From: Massilia agrisoli
GTDB taxonomy: Bacteria > Pseudomonadota > Gammaproteobacteria > Burkholderiales > Burkholderiaceae_D
Assembly (NCBI RefSeq): GCF_020831365.1
Contig: NZ_JAJHPV010000020.1
Location: 248,001-312,000, forward strand
DNA length: 64,000 nt
Reading direction: 5' to 3'
Both the position numbers and the translations under genes were made by a program. The notes below the pieces were generated by a model. That model saw nothing but the letters and a program-made list of their open reading frames with translations. It made no database searches and was not told where the DNA came from. Each line of letters begins with the position of its first letter. Position 1 is the stretch's first letter. This document shows, in pieces, positions 37,045-44,205 of this stretch.

Positions 37045-38412
37045 ATGAAGTTAAGGCAAAAAGTGATATTCCTCGCGATCACGCCGCTGATTGTTGCCTT
37101 GTGCGCGATCGCCCTGTTCGTGCGCCAGGAGGCCGTCGCGCTTGCTCAGCAGCAACGCGCCACTATTCAGCAAGCCTACCTGGCTGGCAAGGAAGCGGAA
37201 CTGAAGCATTACGTGGCGCTGGCTTCCCGTTCCATCGCGCATATTTACGAATCGGGCCGCACCGACCAAGCCGCATTGGAAGAGGCCAAGCGCATCCTCG
37301 GCAGCCTGAGCTATGGCGACGACGGCTACTTCTTCGTCTACGACATGCAAGGCAATAACCTGATGCACCCACGCCAGCCCGAGCTGGTCGGCCGCAACCT
37401 GTGGGAACTGCGCGATGCCGCCGGCGTGCCGACGATCCAGCGGTTGACTGCGCGTGCGAAGGCAGGCGGCGGTCTCGCACGCTACACCTGGGCCAAGCCT
37501 TCGTCGAACAAGGAAGCCCCCAAGCTCGGCTATGTGATCCCGATGGAAAACTGGGGCTGGATGATCGGCACCGGCATCTACCTGGACGACGTGGAGGCCG
37601 CGCTCGCGAAGATCGACGCCCAGCAATCCGAGCACATTCGCGGCACCATGATGTGGATTGCGGGACTGGCGATTGTGAGCGCCGTGGTGGTGGCGGTTGG
37701 CGGACTGGTATTGAACATCAGCGAACTGCGGGTGGCCGATGCCAAACTGAAGGTGCTGGCCCAGCGGGTTGTGGAATCCCAGGAACTGGAGCGGGCGCGG
37801 CTGTCGCGCGACCTGCACGATGGCATCAGCCAGTGGCTGGTGTCGATCAAGTTGCAGATTGAGGCGGGCATTATCCGGCTGTCGGGCAATGCCGAGCAGC
37901 AGCAGAAGGCACGGGGGAGTTTTGAGCACACCGCTGAGCAACTGAACGACGTGCTGGGCGAGGTGCGGCGCATCTCGCACAACCTGCGGCCGGCGATCCT
38001 CGATGATCTTGGCCTGGCCGCGGCGCTTGACCACCTGGCACACGAATTTACTGAGCACAGTGCCACGCCCGTGCACTTTTCCGCGGAAGGCAATACCGAG
38101 GGCCTGCCGCACGTGGCCAATACCGTGCTGTTCCGCATTGCGCAGGAGGCGCTGACCAACGTGGAGCGGCACGCGCACGCGCACCGCATCGATATGGCGC
38201 TCTTCCGGAAGGGCAAGACAATGACACTCACCGTTCGCGACGACGGCGGCGGCTTCGATCCGCAACGGGTGGCCCTCCATCCGAAACGCGGGATTGGGCT
38301 GCGCAACATGATGGAACGAATGGACGCGATCGGAGGCCGCCTCGACATTGCGTCTTCAACTGCTGGGACAACTGTGAAGGCCTCGGTGGAAATCGACGGA
38401 TTGGAATCATGA
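37045..38412 (+). CDS. Cache-domain NarL-type sensor histidine kinase
   Basis: The 455-residue protein has an N-terminal helix (about residues 6-24), a periplasmic single Cache domain (about 30-185; GYFFVYDMQGNNLMHPRQPELVGRN is split over its core), a second membrane helix (about 202-222) and a HisKA_3 module with phospho-His in SRDLHDGISQW at about 258, followed by an HATPase with EALTNVERHA and GIGLRNMMERM. Cache sensors often bind small carboxylates, which would suit control of cstA across the divergent promoter. The ATG at 37045 is chosen; an in-frame start at 37015 is possible. It overlaps the regulator gene by 4 bp. Confidence 0.92.
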   Translation: MKLRQKVIFLAITPLIVALCAIALFVRQEAVALAQQQRATIQQAYLAGKEAELKHYVALASRSIAHIYESGRTDQAALEEAKRILGSLSYGDDGYFFVYDMQGNNLMHPRQPELVGRNLWELRDAAGVPTIQRLTARAKAGGGLARYTWAKPSSNKEAPKLGYVIPMENWGWMIGTGIYLDDVEAALAKIDAQQSEHIRGTMMWIAGLAIVSAVVVAVGGLVLNISELRVADAKLKVLAQRVVESQELERARLSRDLHDGISQWLVSIKLQIEAGIIRLSGNAEQQQKARGSFEHTAEQLNDVLGEVRRISHNLRPAILDDLGLAAALDHLAHEFTEHSATPVHFSAEGNTEGLPHVANTVLFRIAQEALTNVERHAHAHRIDMALFRKGKTMTLTVRDDGGGFDPQRVALHPKRGIGLRNMMERMDAIGGRLDIASSTAGTTVKASVEIDGLES

Positions 38413-39044
38413 CGACAGAAATCATCAGGATCATGCTGGTTGACGACCACCCTTTGGTGCGCGACGGCTTGCGTGCGCGGCTTGAAGCAGTCCCGCATTT
38501 CCGCGTGGTGGCGGAGGCCGACGGCGCCGACGACGCGCTCAGGCAGGCGGGAGCGGAGCAGGTGGACCTGGTCCTCATGGACATCAACATGCGCGGCACC
38601 AACGGCATCGAAGCGACCAGCCGGCTGTGTGCGGCGTTCCCTCACATGGCGGTGCTGATCTTGTCGATGCATGACAAGCTGGAATACGTCAGCCAGGCGA
38701 TGCAGGCGGGCGCGCGCGGCTACGTGCTGAAAGACGCGCCGGGGAAGGACATTGTCCTGGCGATTGAAACGGTCATGTCGGGCGGGATTTACTATAGCGC
38801 AGCGCTGGCGCGGCAGCTCGCGCACCCGATGGCTCAGGACAACCAGTTGACAGTGCGTGAACAGGAAGTGCTGCAGCATATTGCCGCCGGCCAGTCGAAC
38901 AAGCAGATCGCGCGAGACCTTGATTTGTCAGTGCGTACTGTTGAAACGCATCGGCTGAACATCAAGCGCAAGCTGGGCATCGAAGGGCAGGCCGAGCTGA
39001 TCAAGTTTGCCGTACAGCACGCCCATTTTGAGGGCGGACGCTAA
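38409..39044 (+). CDS. NarL/LuxR-type response regulator
   Basis: This 211-residue regulator has a receiver domain with LVDDHPLVRDG, phospho-acceptor Asp in LVLMDINM at about residue 57 and the Lys in YVLKDAP, then a LuxR helix-turn-helix (LTVREQEVLQHIAAGQSNKQ, RTVETHRLNIKRKLGI). Its start overlaps the kinase stop as ATGA, the usual mark of a cognate pair. The likely target is the cstA promoter on the other side of the kinase gene; this is inference from position. Confidence 0.94.
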   Translation: MTTEIIRIMLVDDHPLVRDGLRARLEAVPHFRVVAEADGADDALRQAGAEQVDLVLMDINMRGTNGIEATSRLCAAFPHMAVLILSMHDKLEYVSQAMQAGARGYVLKDAPGKDIVLAIETVMSGGIYYSAALARQLAHPMAQDNQLTVREQEVLQHIAAGQSNKQIARDLDLSVRTVETHRLNIKRKLGIEGQAELIKFAVQHAHFEGGR

Positions 39045-39084
39045 ACCAGATTTCCGCCCGCTGCCCATCCGTGGATGATTTCTG

Positions 39085-39090
39085 TATAAT
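39085..39090 (+). promoter_or_regulatory. -10 element for tRNA-Ser
   Basis: TATAAT lies 12 bp before the first base of the tRNA, a normal distance for the stable-RNA promoter. The -35 was not clearly identifiable. Confidence 0.7.
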
Positions 39091-39101
39091 GCGGGCCTGC
39101 A

Positions 39102-39191
39102 GGAAGCGTGGCCGAGCGGTTGAAGGCACCAGTCTTGAAAACTGGCGACGGGGGAACCTGTTCGTGAGTTCGAATCTCACCGCTTCCGCCA
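39102..39191 (+). tRNA. serT: tRNA-Ser(UGA)
   Basis: The 90-nt gene has a 7-bp acceptor stem (GGAAGCG with CGCTTCC), discriminator G, encoded CCA, an anticodon loop CTTGAAA giving anticodon UGA at 39136-39138, a long variable arm and the T-loop GTTCGAATC. The long variable arm is the type II tRNA-Ser feature. A terminator follows directly, so it is a single-gene unit. Confidence 0.98.
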
Positions 39192-39206
39192 AGGATATGG
39201 AACAAG

Positions 39207-39232
39207 AGCCCCACAAGTTGGGGCTTTTTTTC
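39207..39232 (+). terminator. Intrinsic terminator after tRNA-Ser
   Basis: AGCCCC (39207-39212) pairs with GGGGCT (39220-39225), followed by seven Ts. Confidence 0.93.
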
Positions 39233-39657
39233 GTCTTCTTATAGAAGAAATCTCAAAATCTTAATCCGGTGATGTCGACTGAAGTCCCCTAAATGTTGGT
39301 TGGAATTTTGGCCTGGGCCGGATCGAGAGCATCCTGGATTGGGCGACGGTAAGTAGATTCAGGCAGGTCGACAATCCTACTCGCTGGCGCGGGCATCTTG
39401 AAAACCTGCTGGCCAATCCACACAAGGTTGCGCCGGTCACGACCGTCCTTCGCTTCCGCGGCGCCAGACCGGTGGATTTATGACGCTGTGCGCGAGCGTT
39501 AAGGACTGTCAGTGAGGGCCATTGAGTTTGTGATCTTGGCGGCCTGCCGTTCGGGCGGAGTGCGTGGCGCCAGGTCACACGCAGCCCATTTGAAATAGCT
39601 TCCAAATACGTTCGCTTTTCGCTGGAGGTCTCCCACTTGGAGAGGTGCCGCAGTCTT
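39233..39657. other. Unassigned 425-bp stretch downstream of tRNA-Ser
   Basis: No gene could be recognised. A minus-strand open frame crosses it from the DUF2726 gene, but its product is rich in Arg, Ser, Pro and Trp and looks like a frame shadow. A shorter minus reading (from near 39650 to 39475) has a more protein-like composition, yet has no clear start. The stretch may be the remnant of a larger insertion next to the tRNA. Confidence 0.4.
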
Positions 39658-40158
39658 CTAGTGATGGGGCGCAGTGTCCAACGTCGGAGCTGATGCGGTT
39701 GGTCCGACGATCGCGAGCCGGATGGCATCCGCCCGAGGCTTGGAACGCGACTGAAATCGCACTGTTCGGATTCCGGCCTGCTCCAGGCGGGAGTCCCGTA
39801 GTTGATCTTTGGTGGCCGAGTGCGTCCGGTCGTCCAACTCGATGACGGCAACCAGGTCACAGCTTCTTGTGCAGATGATGTAGTCGGCTCGCTGCTGCGC
39901 AATTCGAAGGCGGTCGCTATGCGATTTTTTCTTGTCACTGCTTGCGGCTTCGAGCAAGGCTGACATTGCCACCTGAGGGAACACGTAGTGGTCTGGCAGG
40001 GCTGACACAAGGCGGCCAAAGAATTCAAGTTCATTTTCCGTCATGAGCTTACGCGCGCGATATGCTCCGGCTCGTGCTTTGCCTTGTAGCCGTTTCATCG
40101 CGACCGTCAGTGCGGCGGCAAGGATGGCAAAAATTGCGATTGCGATAAAAATTTTCAT
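39658..40158 (-). CDS. DUF2726 membrane-anchored protein (nuclease-fold-like)
   Basis: The 166-residue product has an N-terminal membrane helix (MKIFIAIAIFAILAAALTVA), then a DUF2726-like domain: LMTENELEFFGRLVSALPDH, RIAQQRADYIICT, LVAVIELDDRTHS and RDSRLEQAGIRTVRF. The DYI...ELDD pattern resembles PD-(D/E)XK-type folds, but nuclease activity is not established for the family. The ATG at 40158 follows GGATCTC; 40167 is an in-frame alternative. It stands alone between the tRNA and the metal-protein genes. Confidence 0.75.
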   Translation of the reverse strand: MKIFIAIAIFAILAAALTVAMKRLQGKARAGAYRARKLMTENELEFFGRLVSALPDHYVFPQVAMSALLEAASSDKKKSHSDRLRIAQQRADYIICTRSCDLVAVIELDDRTHSATKDQLRDSRLEQAGIRTVRFQSRSKPRADAIRLAIVGPTASAPTLDTAPHH

Positions 40159-40402
40159 GAGATCCATCTGATTAGGTTTGCGGGGAAAGCCCGATGTCGA
40201 ACGCAATTCATCTTCCCCGGAGCTGCAGCGCCCCGGAACCCGATGGGCCCTTAGCGGGGAAAATACAGCGAACTTTAGGTGCGGGAATCCGTCACTCCGC
40301 TGGCCCGTCTCTCAAAATTCCGTCTATGGACACCGCTTCCACCATCGCTCCGACCAGACCCGCATTTCTTTCCCAAATGGCGATGAGGCTGGCAGGTACG
40401 GG

Positions 40403-40903
40403 TCAGCGAACTTGCTCCAGGCGGTTCTTGATCCTCTGCATTTGCTCGATTTCGCGCCGCTGAGCTTTGATAATTTCTCCGCACAACTTCAACAGTTCAG
40501 TATCACGTAGCTCGGCTTCACGGCACATGAGAATTGCCCCGGAATGGTGCGGGATCATCGAGTCGATGAACTGTCGATCATCGATCATTGTTTGCGCGCG
40601 TGTGGCGGCGAGCGAGGCGATGGTGAGAAATAGGAATACCGCGTAGAGCACGATATTGAGCTTCTTCAAGGGAAACATCCCCGGCATTGTAGCCAGCATG
40701 AAAATCCCCATCGGTGCCCACATGGTCACCGCCATGTACAACATGTTGAGGTTGTTCCGGAAATCGTGAACGCCGTCGATCATCGAAAACATCACTACAT
40801 ACATGATGACCAGGCCAAGCGCCATGTTGATCCAGAACATCAGATAGGGACGGTCAGAGCTGCCGCCGTGCTGGTGCTGACTCGTGTGTGAGGGCTGCGC
40901 CAT
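40403..40903 (-). CDS. DUF305 family membrane protein
   Basis: The 166-residue protein has a His-rich start (MAQPSHTSQHQHGG), three hydrophobic helices (about residues 22-100) and a C-terminal DUF305 helix pair with SMIPHHSGAILMCREAEL and KAQRREIEQMQRIKNRL. DUF305 proteins are ferritin-like His/Met-rich proteins often found in copper resistance loci. It starts one base after the stop of the HMA gene, with AAGGGAG upstream, so both are one transcript. Copper handling is inferred. Confidence 0.85.
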   Translation of the reverse strand: MAQPSHTSQHQHGGSSDRPYLMFWINMALGLVIMYVVMFSMIDGVHDFRNNLNMLYMAVTMWAPMGIFMLATMPGMFPLKKLNIVLYAVFLFLTIASLAATRAQTMIDDRQFIDSMIPHHSGAILMCREAELRDTELLKLCGEIIKAQRREIEQMQRIKNRLEQVR

Positions 40904-40904
40904 G

Positions 40905-41123
40905 TCAAATCTCCCTTGTGGCTTCGGGTGACTGCGTGTGGGGATATCCGGCGCCGCTAAGGACGGCCAGAAGAGCACGCTCCTCCAGGTCGCTGTCGAC
41001 CCGAACTTCGCGCGTGGGCGGGTCGGTCTCGACGCGGGCTTTCGGATCGGCGCTCATCAGAACTTTGGTGACGGTCCTGGCGCATCCTCCGCAGCCCATG
41101 TTTGGAATATAGAAACGAGGCAT
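40905..41123 (-). CDS. Heavy-metal-associated (HMA) domain protein, CopZ-like
   Basis: This 72-residue protein is a single HMA fold with the metal-binding motif GCGGC in NMGCGGCARTVTKVL near residue 11, then VETDPPTREVRVDSD and LLAVLSGAGY. Such proteins ferry Cu(I) or related soft metal ions in the cytoplasm. AGGAGATCAGG precedes the ATG. The MerR-type promoter upstream (41155-41184) and the co-transcribed DUF305 gene support a metal-responsive operon. Confidence 0.9.
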   Translation of the reverse strand: MPRFYIPNMGCGGCARTVTKVLMSADPKARVETDPPTREVRVDSDLEERALLAVLSGAGYPHTQSPEATREI

Positions 41124-41154
41124 CCTGATCTCCTGGCTGGTTAGTAGTCCAACT

Positions 41155-41184
41155 AGTATGTAGTTTGCCAGTGTGGCAAGGCAA
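41155..41184 (-). promoter_or_regulatory. MerR-type promoter ahead of the HMA-DUF305 operon
   Basis: Read on the minus strand, TTGCCT (41184-41179) and CATACT (41160-41155) are separated by 18 bp, and the spacer region contains the perfect dyad TTGCC-ACACT-GGCAA. An overlong spacer with a centred dyad is the hallmark of MerR-family regulation. No MerR-family gene is in this window. Confidence 0.6.
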
Positions 41185-41296
41185 GGCGATTCTAGCGAAA
41201 TTTTTTTACTTCAACTTCAACTTCGAAATCGTGACCCCGCGTGGTCGAGAACCAAACCGGGATAACTGCAGTGACCCCCTCCGAGCAGGGTCCTGC

Positions 41297-41327
41297 TTGA
41301 CCTTTCCATTGTGGGAAGAACTACGGT
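41297..41327 (+). promoter_or_regulatory. CueR-type promoter, 19-bp spacer
   Basis: TTGACC (41297-41302) and TACGGT (41322-41327) flank a 19-bp spacer, TTTCCATTGTGGGAAGAAC, whose half sites CCTTTCC and GGGAAG fit the CueR dyad of the E. coli copA promoter (TTGACCTTCCCCTTGCTGGAA...). A copper-sensing activator would be expected to act here. The only ORF downstream is the unrecognised one at 41356. Confidence 0.7.
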
Positions 41328-41355
41328 AGCGCTGTCTACAACTCGGAGAGCGATT

Positions 41356-41592
41356 ATGTTAGAGCAAGAAAACGATGGCACGGGCGTCCCCGCCGTGGTG
41401 GCCACCGGGATTGTCGCGGACGTCTGTGGAAGTCCGAAACGAGCGCCACAAAAGCGATTAATCGACCGGGGTGGGAACCGTGATGAAGTGCCGGGTCCAA
41501 CAATCGACACGGGCAGGCCCAACAGGCCAGTGAGCGCATGTCTTATTTGTCGATATCGAAAGCCAGCTGAGCTGGCCAGGGAGGGACGCTAA
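41356..41592 (+). CDS. Unrecognised short ORF downstream of the CueR-type promoter
   Basis: The open frame gives 78 residues (MLEQENDGTGVPAVVATGIV... ending CLICRYRKPAELAREGR) with one CxxC (CLIC). It is rich in Arg, Pro and Gly and matches no family I know. Weak ribosome-binding sequence (GGAGAGCGATT) precedes the ATG. It may be a real small copper-induced protein, or the remnant of a deleted metal-resistance gene. Confidence that it is expressed comes almost only from the promoter. Confidence 0.35.
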   Translation: MLEQENDGTGVPAVVATGIVADVCGSPKRAPQKRLIDRGGNRDEVPGPTIDTGRPNRPVSACLICRYRKPAELAREGR

Positions 41593-41634
41593 TGCCTAAG
41601 CTCACGATATTGCCGCGACTGGCGGCGTCGCGAA

Positions 41635-41679
41635 TTGACCTGACAGTCGCTGCCTTTAAACCGGGCACTGTCAGGTCAA
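41635..41679. repeat. 13-bp inverted repeat TTGACCTGACAGT/ACTGTCAGGTCAA
   Basis: Exact 13-bp arms at 41635-41647 and 41667-41679 flank a 19-nt loop between the short ORF and the VOC gene 3' end. It could be a terminator or the scar of a mobile element; the rest of 41593-41706 shows nothing else. Confidence 0.6.
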
Positions 41680-41706
41680 GTTGGGATTACTGCAGAAGTT
41701 CAATGG

Positions 41707-42108
41707 TTATCCCGGCTCGCCACTCATGTATGCCAGCTCCCAGGTATGCCCATCCAGGTCCTCGAAAGCGTGGCCATACATGAAGCCATGATCCTGTGGA
41801 GGGCGCGGCGCCTTGCCGCCGGCCGCCAACGCTTTTGCCACCAGGCTGTCGACTTCCTCACGGCTTTCGCACGACAGGCAGGTCAGTACTTCCGTTACCT
41901 CATGCGCCTTGGCAATCTGTTTGTCGGTGAACGTTTTGAAGAAATCTTCCACCAGAAGCATCGCGTAAATGCTGTCTTCCGAGATGATCATGCAGGCGCC
42001 TTGCTCATTCGTGAACTGGGGATTGAACGTGTAGCCCAAAGCAGAGAAGAAGGCCTTCGATTTATCCAGGTCTTTTACCGGCAGGTTGACGAAAATTTGC
42101 TTGTTCAT
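41707..42108 (-). CDS. Glyoxalase/VOC superfamily protein
   Basis: The 133-residue protein begins MNKQIFVNLPVKDLDKSKAFFSALGY, and ends with GFMYGHAFEDLDGHTWELAYM, the two beta-alpha-beta-beta-beta halves of a VOC fold with the likely metal Glu in WELAYM. It is close to the widespread 'extradiol dioxygenase/lactoylglutathione lyase-like' VOC proteins of unknown substrate. The AAGGGCATACC before the ATG is a good site. Monocistronic. Confidence 0.88.
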   Translation of the reverse strand: MNKQIFVNLPVKDLDKSKAFFSALGYTFNPQFTNEQGACMIISEDSIYAMLLVEDFFKTFTDKQIAKAHEVTEVLTCLSCESREEVDSLVAKALAAGGKAPRPPQDHGFMYGHAFEDLDGHTWELAYMSGEPG

Positions 42109-42275
42109 GGTATGCCCTTATAGTTGGTTGAATGGGTGCTTCTATACCTACGACGTTTGAGCTTTTGGAAAATCGACAGGCTGGCAGAAATTTTTTTTAC
42201 GCCGCCAGCCCGGCCCGCCAGGATTGCGGAGGTCGTTTTTCGTCGTGTATCATCTGCAAAAATTACGGGGGAAAT

Positions 42276-42590
42276 ATGAAGAAACTGATGTTCTTGGCTG
42301 CCATTGCATTGGCTGGCTGCGGAAAAAATGAGGCGCCTGTCAGCCCGCTGGATGCTGCCGCGCGTCGTACCTGCATGGATACCATCGAGTCGCGCGCAAC
42401 CAATAAAAAGTCGGTTGACTATGCCAACGAAGATCCCGCGGTGACGAAGGATGAAAAAGGGCAGCTGCAAGTGTCCATCGAATTCTCGGCAAAGAATGAA
42501 ATTGGCATGGCTTCGCGAATGGCCGCAAAGTGCGTCGTCAGCCCCGACGGTAAGACCCTGGTCGACATCGCTGTCAGGGAAAAGCGCTAA
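42276..42590 (+). CDS. Small putative lipoprotein, function unknown
   Basis: The 104-residue product has a short lipoprotein signal, MKKLMFLAAIALAGC, with lipobox LAGC (Cys15). The mature part contains RRTCMDTIESRATNKKSVDY and AAKCVVSPDGKTL, with two Cys that may pair in the periplasm. The ATG at 42276 follows GGGGGAAAT. It resembles small betaproteobacterial lipoproteins of unknown function. Its 3' end converges on the M24 peptidase gene, 40 bp away. Confidence 0.82.
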   Translation: MKKLMFLAAIALAGCGKNEAPVSPLDAAARRTCMDTIESRATNKKSVDYANEDPAVTKDEKGQLQVSIEFSAKNEIGMASRMAAKCVVSPDGKTLVDIAVREKR

Positions 42591-42630
42591 AAGCGGGCGG
42601 AGCACGGCGTGGCCATCCGGCCCGCGCCTG

Positions 42631-43959
42631 CTATTCGCCGATCTGTCCCGTCGATCTCGGAATCGGGTAAATCTGCCTCTGTCGCCCATCGATGTAGCGG
42701 AAGCCTGATTCATCAAAGTATCCGTCTTCTTCGAGCATCACGCGAATCTTCTTGCCCCACTCGGGTACGGTCGATTCGGCGTTGAGCTCGATCGAGTAGG
42801 CTGTCTTGTAGTGCATCGGGAACTCGCCGCTGCCGGGGACGCCGCCTTGCATATCCCACATGCCAATCGTTGGTCCCGCTGCGTGCCCGTGCATGCCAAG
42901 CGGGTGGGTGTAGATCGTCGCATTGATGCGCTCGGATTTCGCCTGTGCCAGCGCCGCCGCCAGGATCTCGTTGCCGCTGCGGCCCTGCTTGAACTGGCTC
43001 GTTAAGATATCCTGCAGTCGGTTGCCGTTTGCAAAGGCGGCCCTGAGCGACGCCGGAATGTCCTTCTCACCTGGTTTGAGCACGTAGGCATGCTGTTGTA
43101 CGTCGGTGTTGAGGCGCAGGTAGCTGATGCCGATGTCGACGTGCAGCAGGTCGCCCGGAACAATGACATTGCTCTTTGGGCGGACAGCGAAGTTCTTGGC
43201 TTCCGCGGTGTCCTTGCGCTGCAAGGAAACCGTTGGGTGAAACCACGTGTCGTAGCCGCTGTCGCGGATTTTTTGACGGAACCACCACTCGACGTCTTCC
43301 GTCGTCGTCACGCCCGGCGTGATGACCTGTTCCGAGAAACCGGTGGCGATAATCTTATGGGTTGCGTTGACCAACTGCGGGTAGAGTTGCATTTCCCGTT
43401 CGGTGCGCGACTCCAGCCACATCACGGCCAGCTTTTCGGCGGAGACGACTTTATTTTTGTAGTCAGCGGGCAGGGTCCGCATGAACTCCGCGTAGTCCGT
43501 CTGGTCCATGCCGTCCGCGTGCCCGTACGCGGCTGAGGTGTTGATTCCAATCCTGTTGGGCATGCGCGTCTTGATGAGGTCCGCCAGGGCATCCCACTGG
43601 TCGGGGAAGCGCTTCAGGTCCCACGCGCCTTTGATCGCGGTTCCCACGTCGTAGCGGGCGATCGCCAGCTTTTCGTACTTGGATGTTTTGGGATTCTGGT
43701 AGAACACGAGAATGGTGCGGCGGCGCGCGTTGAGCCATTCTGCCGGCAACATGGTCTTGAGGACAGGGTCTTCGTTGTATTCGCGCGAGATCAACACCCA
43801 CATGTCGATGTCGTTTTTCTTCATCAACGCGGGAAGCAGAATATCCAGCCGCTCGGCCAGGATGTCATTGACGATGCGCGCTTGCTCTCTTACCGGCAGG
43901 GCTTGGGCCTGGGCTACACCGGCGGCAGTTAAAAGTAAGGCTGCTAACAGCTTTTTCAT
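42631..43959 (-). CDS. Exported M24-family (Xaa-Pro aminopeptidase-like) metallopeptidase
   Basis: This 442-residue protein has a cleavable signal peptide (residues 1-18, ending GVAQAQA), an N-terminal creatinase-like domain, and the pita-bread M24 core. Metal ligands are visible: Asp in LLHVDIGISYLRLNTDVQQHAY (both Asp), His in THPLGMHGHAAG, Glu in SIELNAES and Glu in RVMLEEDGY. It is likely a periplasmic dinuclear metal peptidase acting on proline-containing peptides, though the exact substrate cannot be read. It is the last gene of a minus-strand run with 43998, 44206 and 45645. Confidence 0.9.
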   Translation of the reverse strand: MKKLLAALLLTAAGVAQAQALPVREQARIVNDILAERLDILLPALMKKNDIDMWVLISREYNEDPVLKTMLPAEWLNARRRTILVFYQNPKTSKYEKLAIARYDVGTAIKGAWDLKRFPDQWDALADLIKTRMPNRIGINTSAAYGHADGMDQTDYAEFMRTLPADYKNKVVSAEKLAVMWLESRTEREMQLYPQLVNATHKIIATGFSEQVITPGVTTTEDVEWWFRQKIRDSGYDTWFHPTVSLQRKDTAEAKNFAVRPKSNVIVPGDLLHVDIGISYLRLNTDVQQHAYVLKPGEKDIPASLRAAFANGNRLQDILTSQFKQGRSGNEILAAALAQAKSERINATIYTHPLGMHGHAAGPTIGMWDMQGGVPGSGEFPMHYKTAYSIELNAESTVPEWGKKIRVMLEEDGYFDESGFRYIDGRQRQIYPIPRSTGQIGE

Positions 43960-43997
43960 TGCGATTCCAGTTCGGTGTTCGGGTGAGTACGAGGGAT

Positions 43998-44198
43998 TCA
44001 GCGTGGATGGCTGACGAAGACAAATACGAAGGCGACGATTCCCAGGACGATCAGGCCGATGATGAAGTAGCGCATCGTCGTCGCCAGCGACTTCACCGCC
44101 TTGTTCGCGCCTTCGTTGAGCTTGCCTCGCTTGCTCGCCTTGTTCATCACCGTCCAGAACAGGAAAAACAGGGCGGCCAGCGTGATCACGTATTTCAT
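43998..44198 (-). CDS. Small membrane protein, function unknown
   Basis: The 66-residue product has two hydrophobic helices (about residues 3-18 and 43-62) separated by a basic loop (NKASKRGKLNEGANKAVKS). The context (7 bp after the dehydrogenase stop, same strand) favours a real gene. No family recognised. Confidence 0.6.
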   Translation of the reverse strand: MKYVITLAALFFLFWTVMNKASKRGKLNEGANKAVKSLATTMRYFIIGLIVLGIVAFVFVFVSHPR

Positions 44199-44205
44199 GC
44201 GTTCC

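Noticed and set aside
39102-39191. Integrated phage or ICE attachment site at tRNA-Ser
   Set aside because: No integrase gene and no repeat of the tRNA 3' end found by eye within the window.
39261-40034. 257-aa minus-strand frame overlapping the DUF2726 gene
   Set aside because: Overlaps DUF2726 in a different frame, has a Trp/Arg/Ser-rich non-protein-like composition, and no ribosome site.
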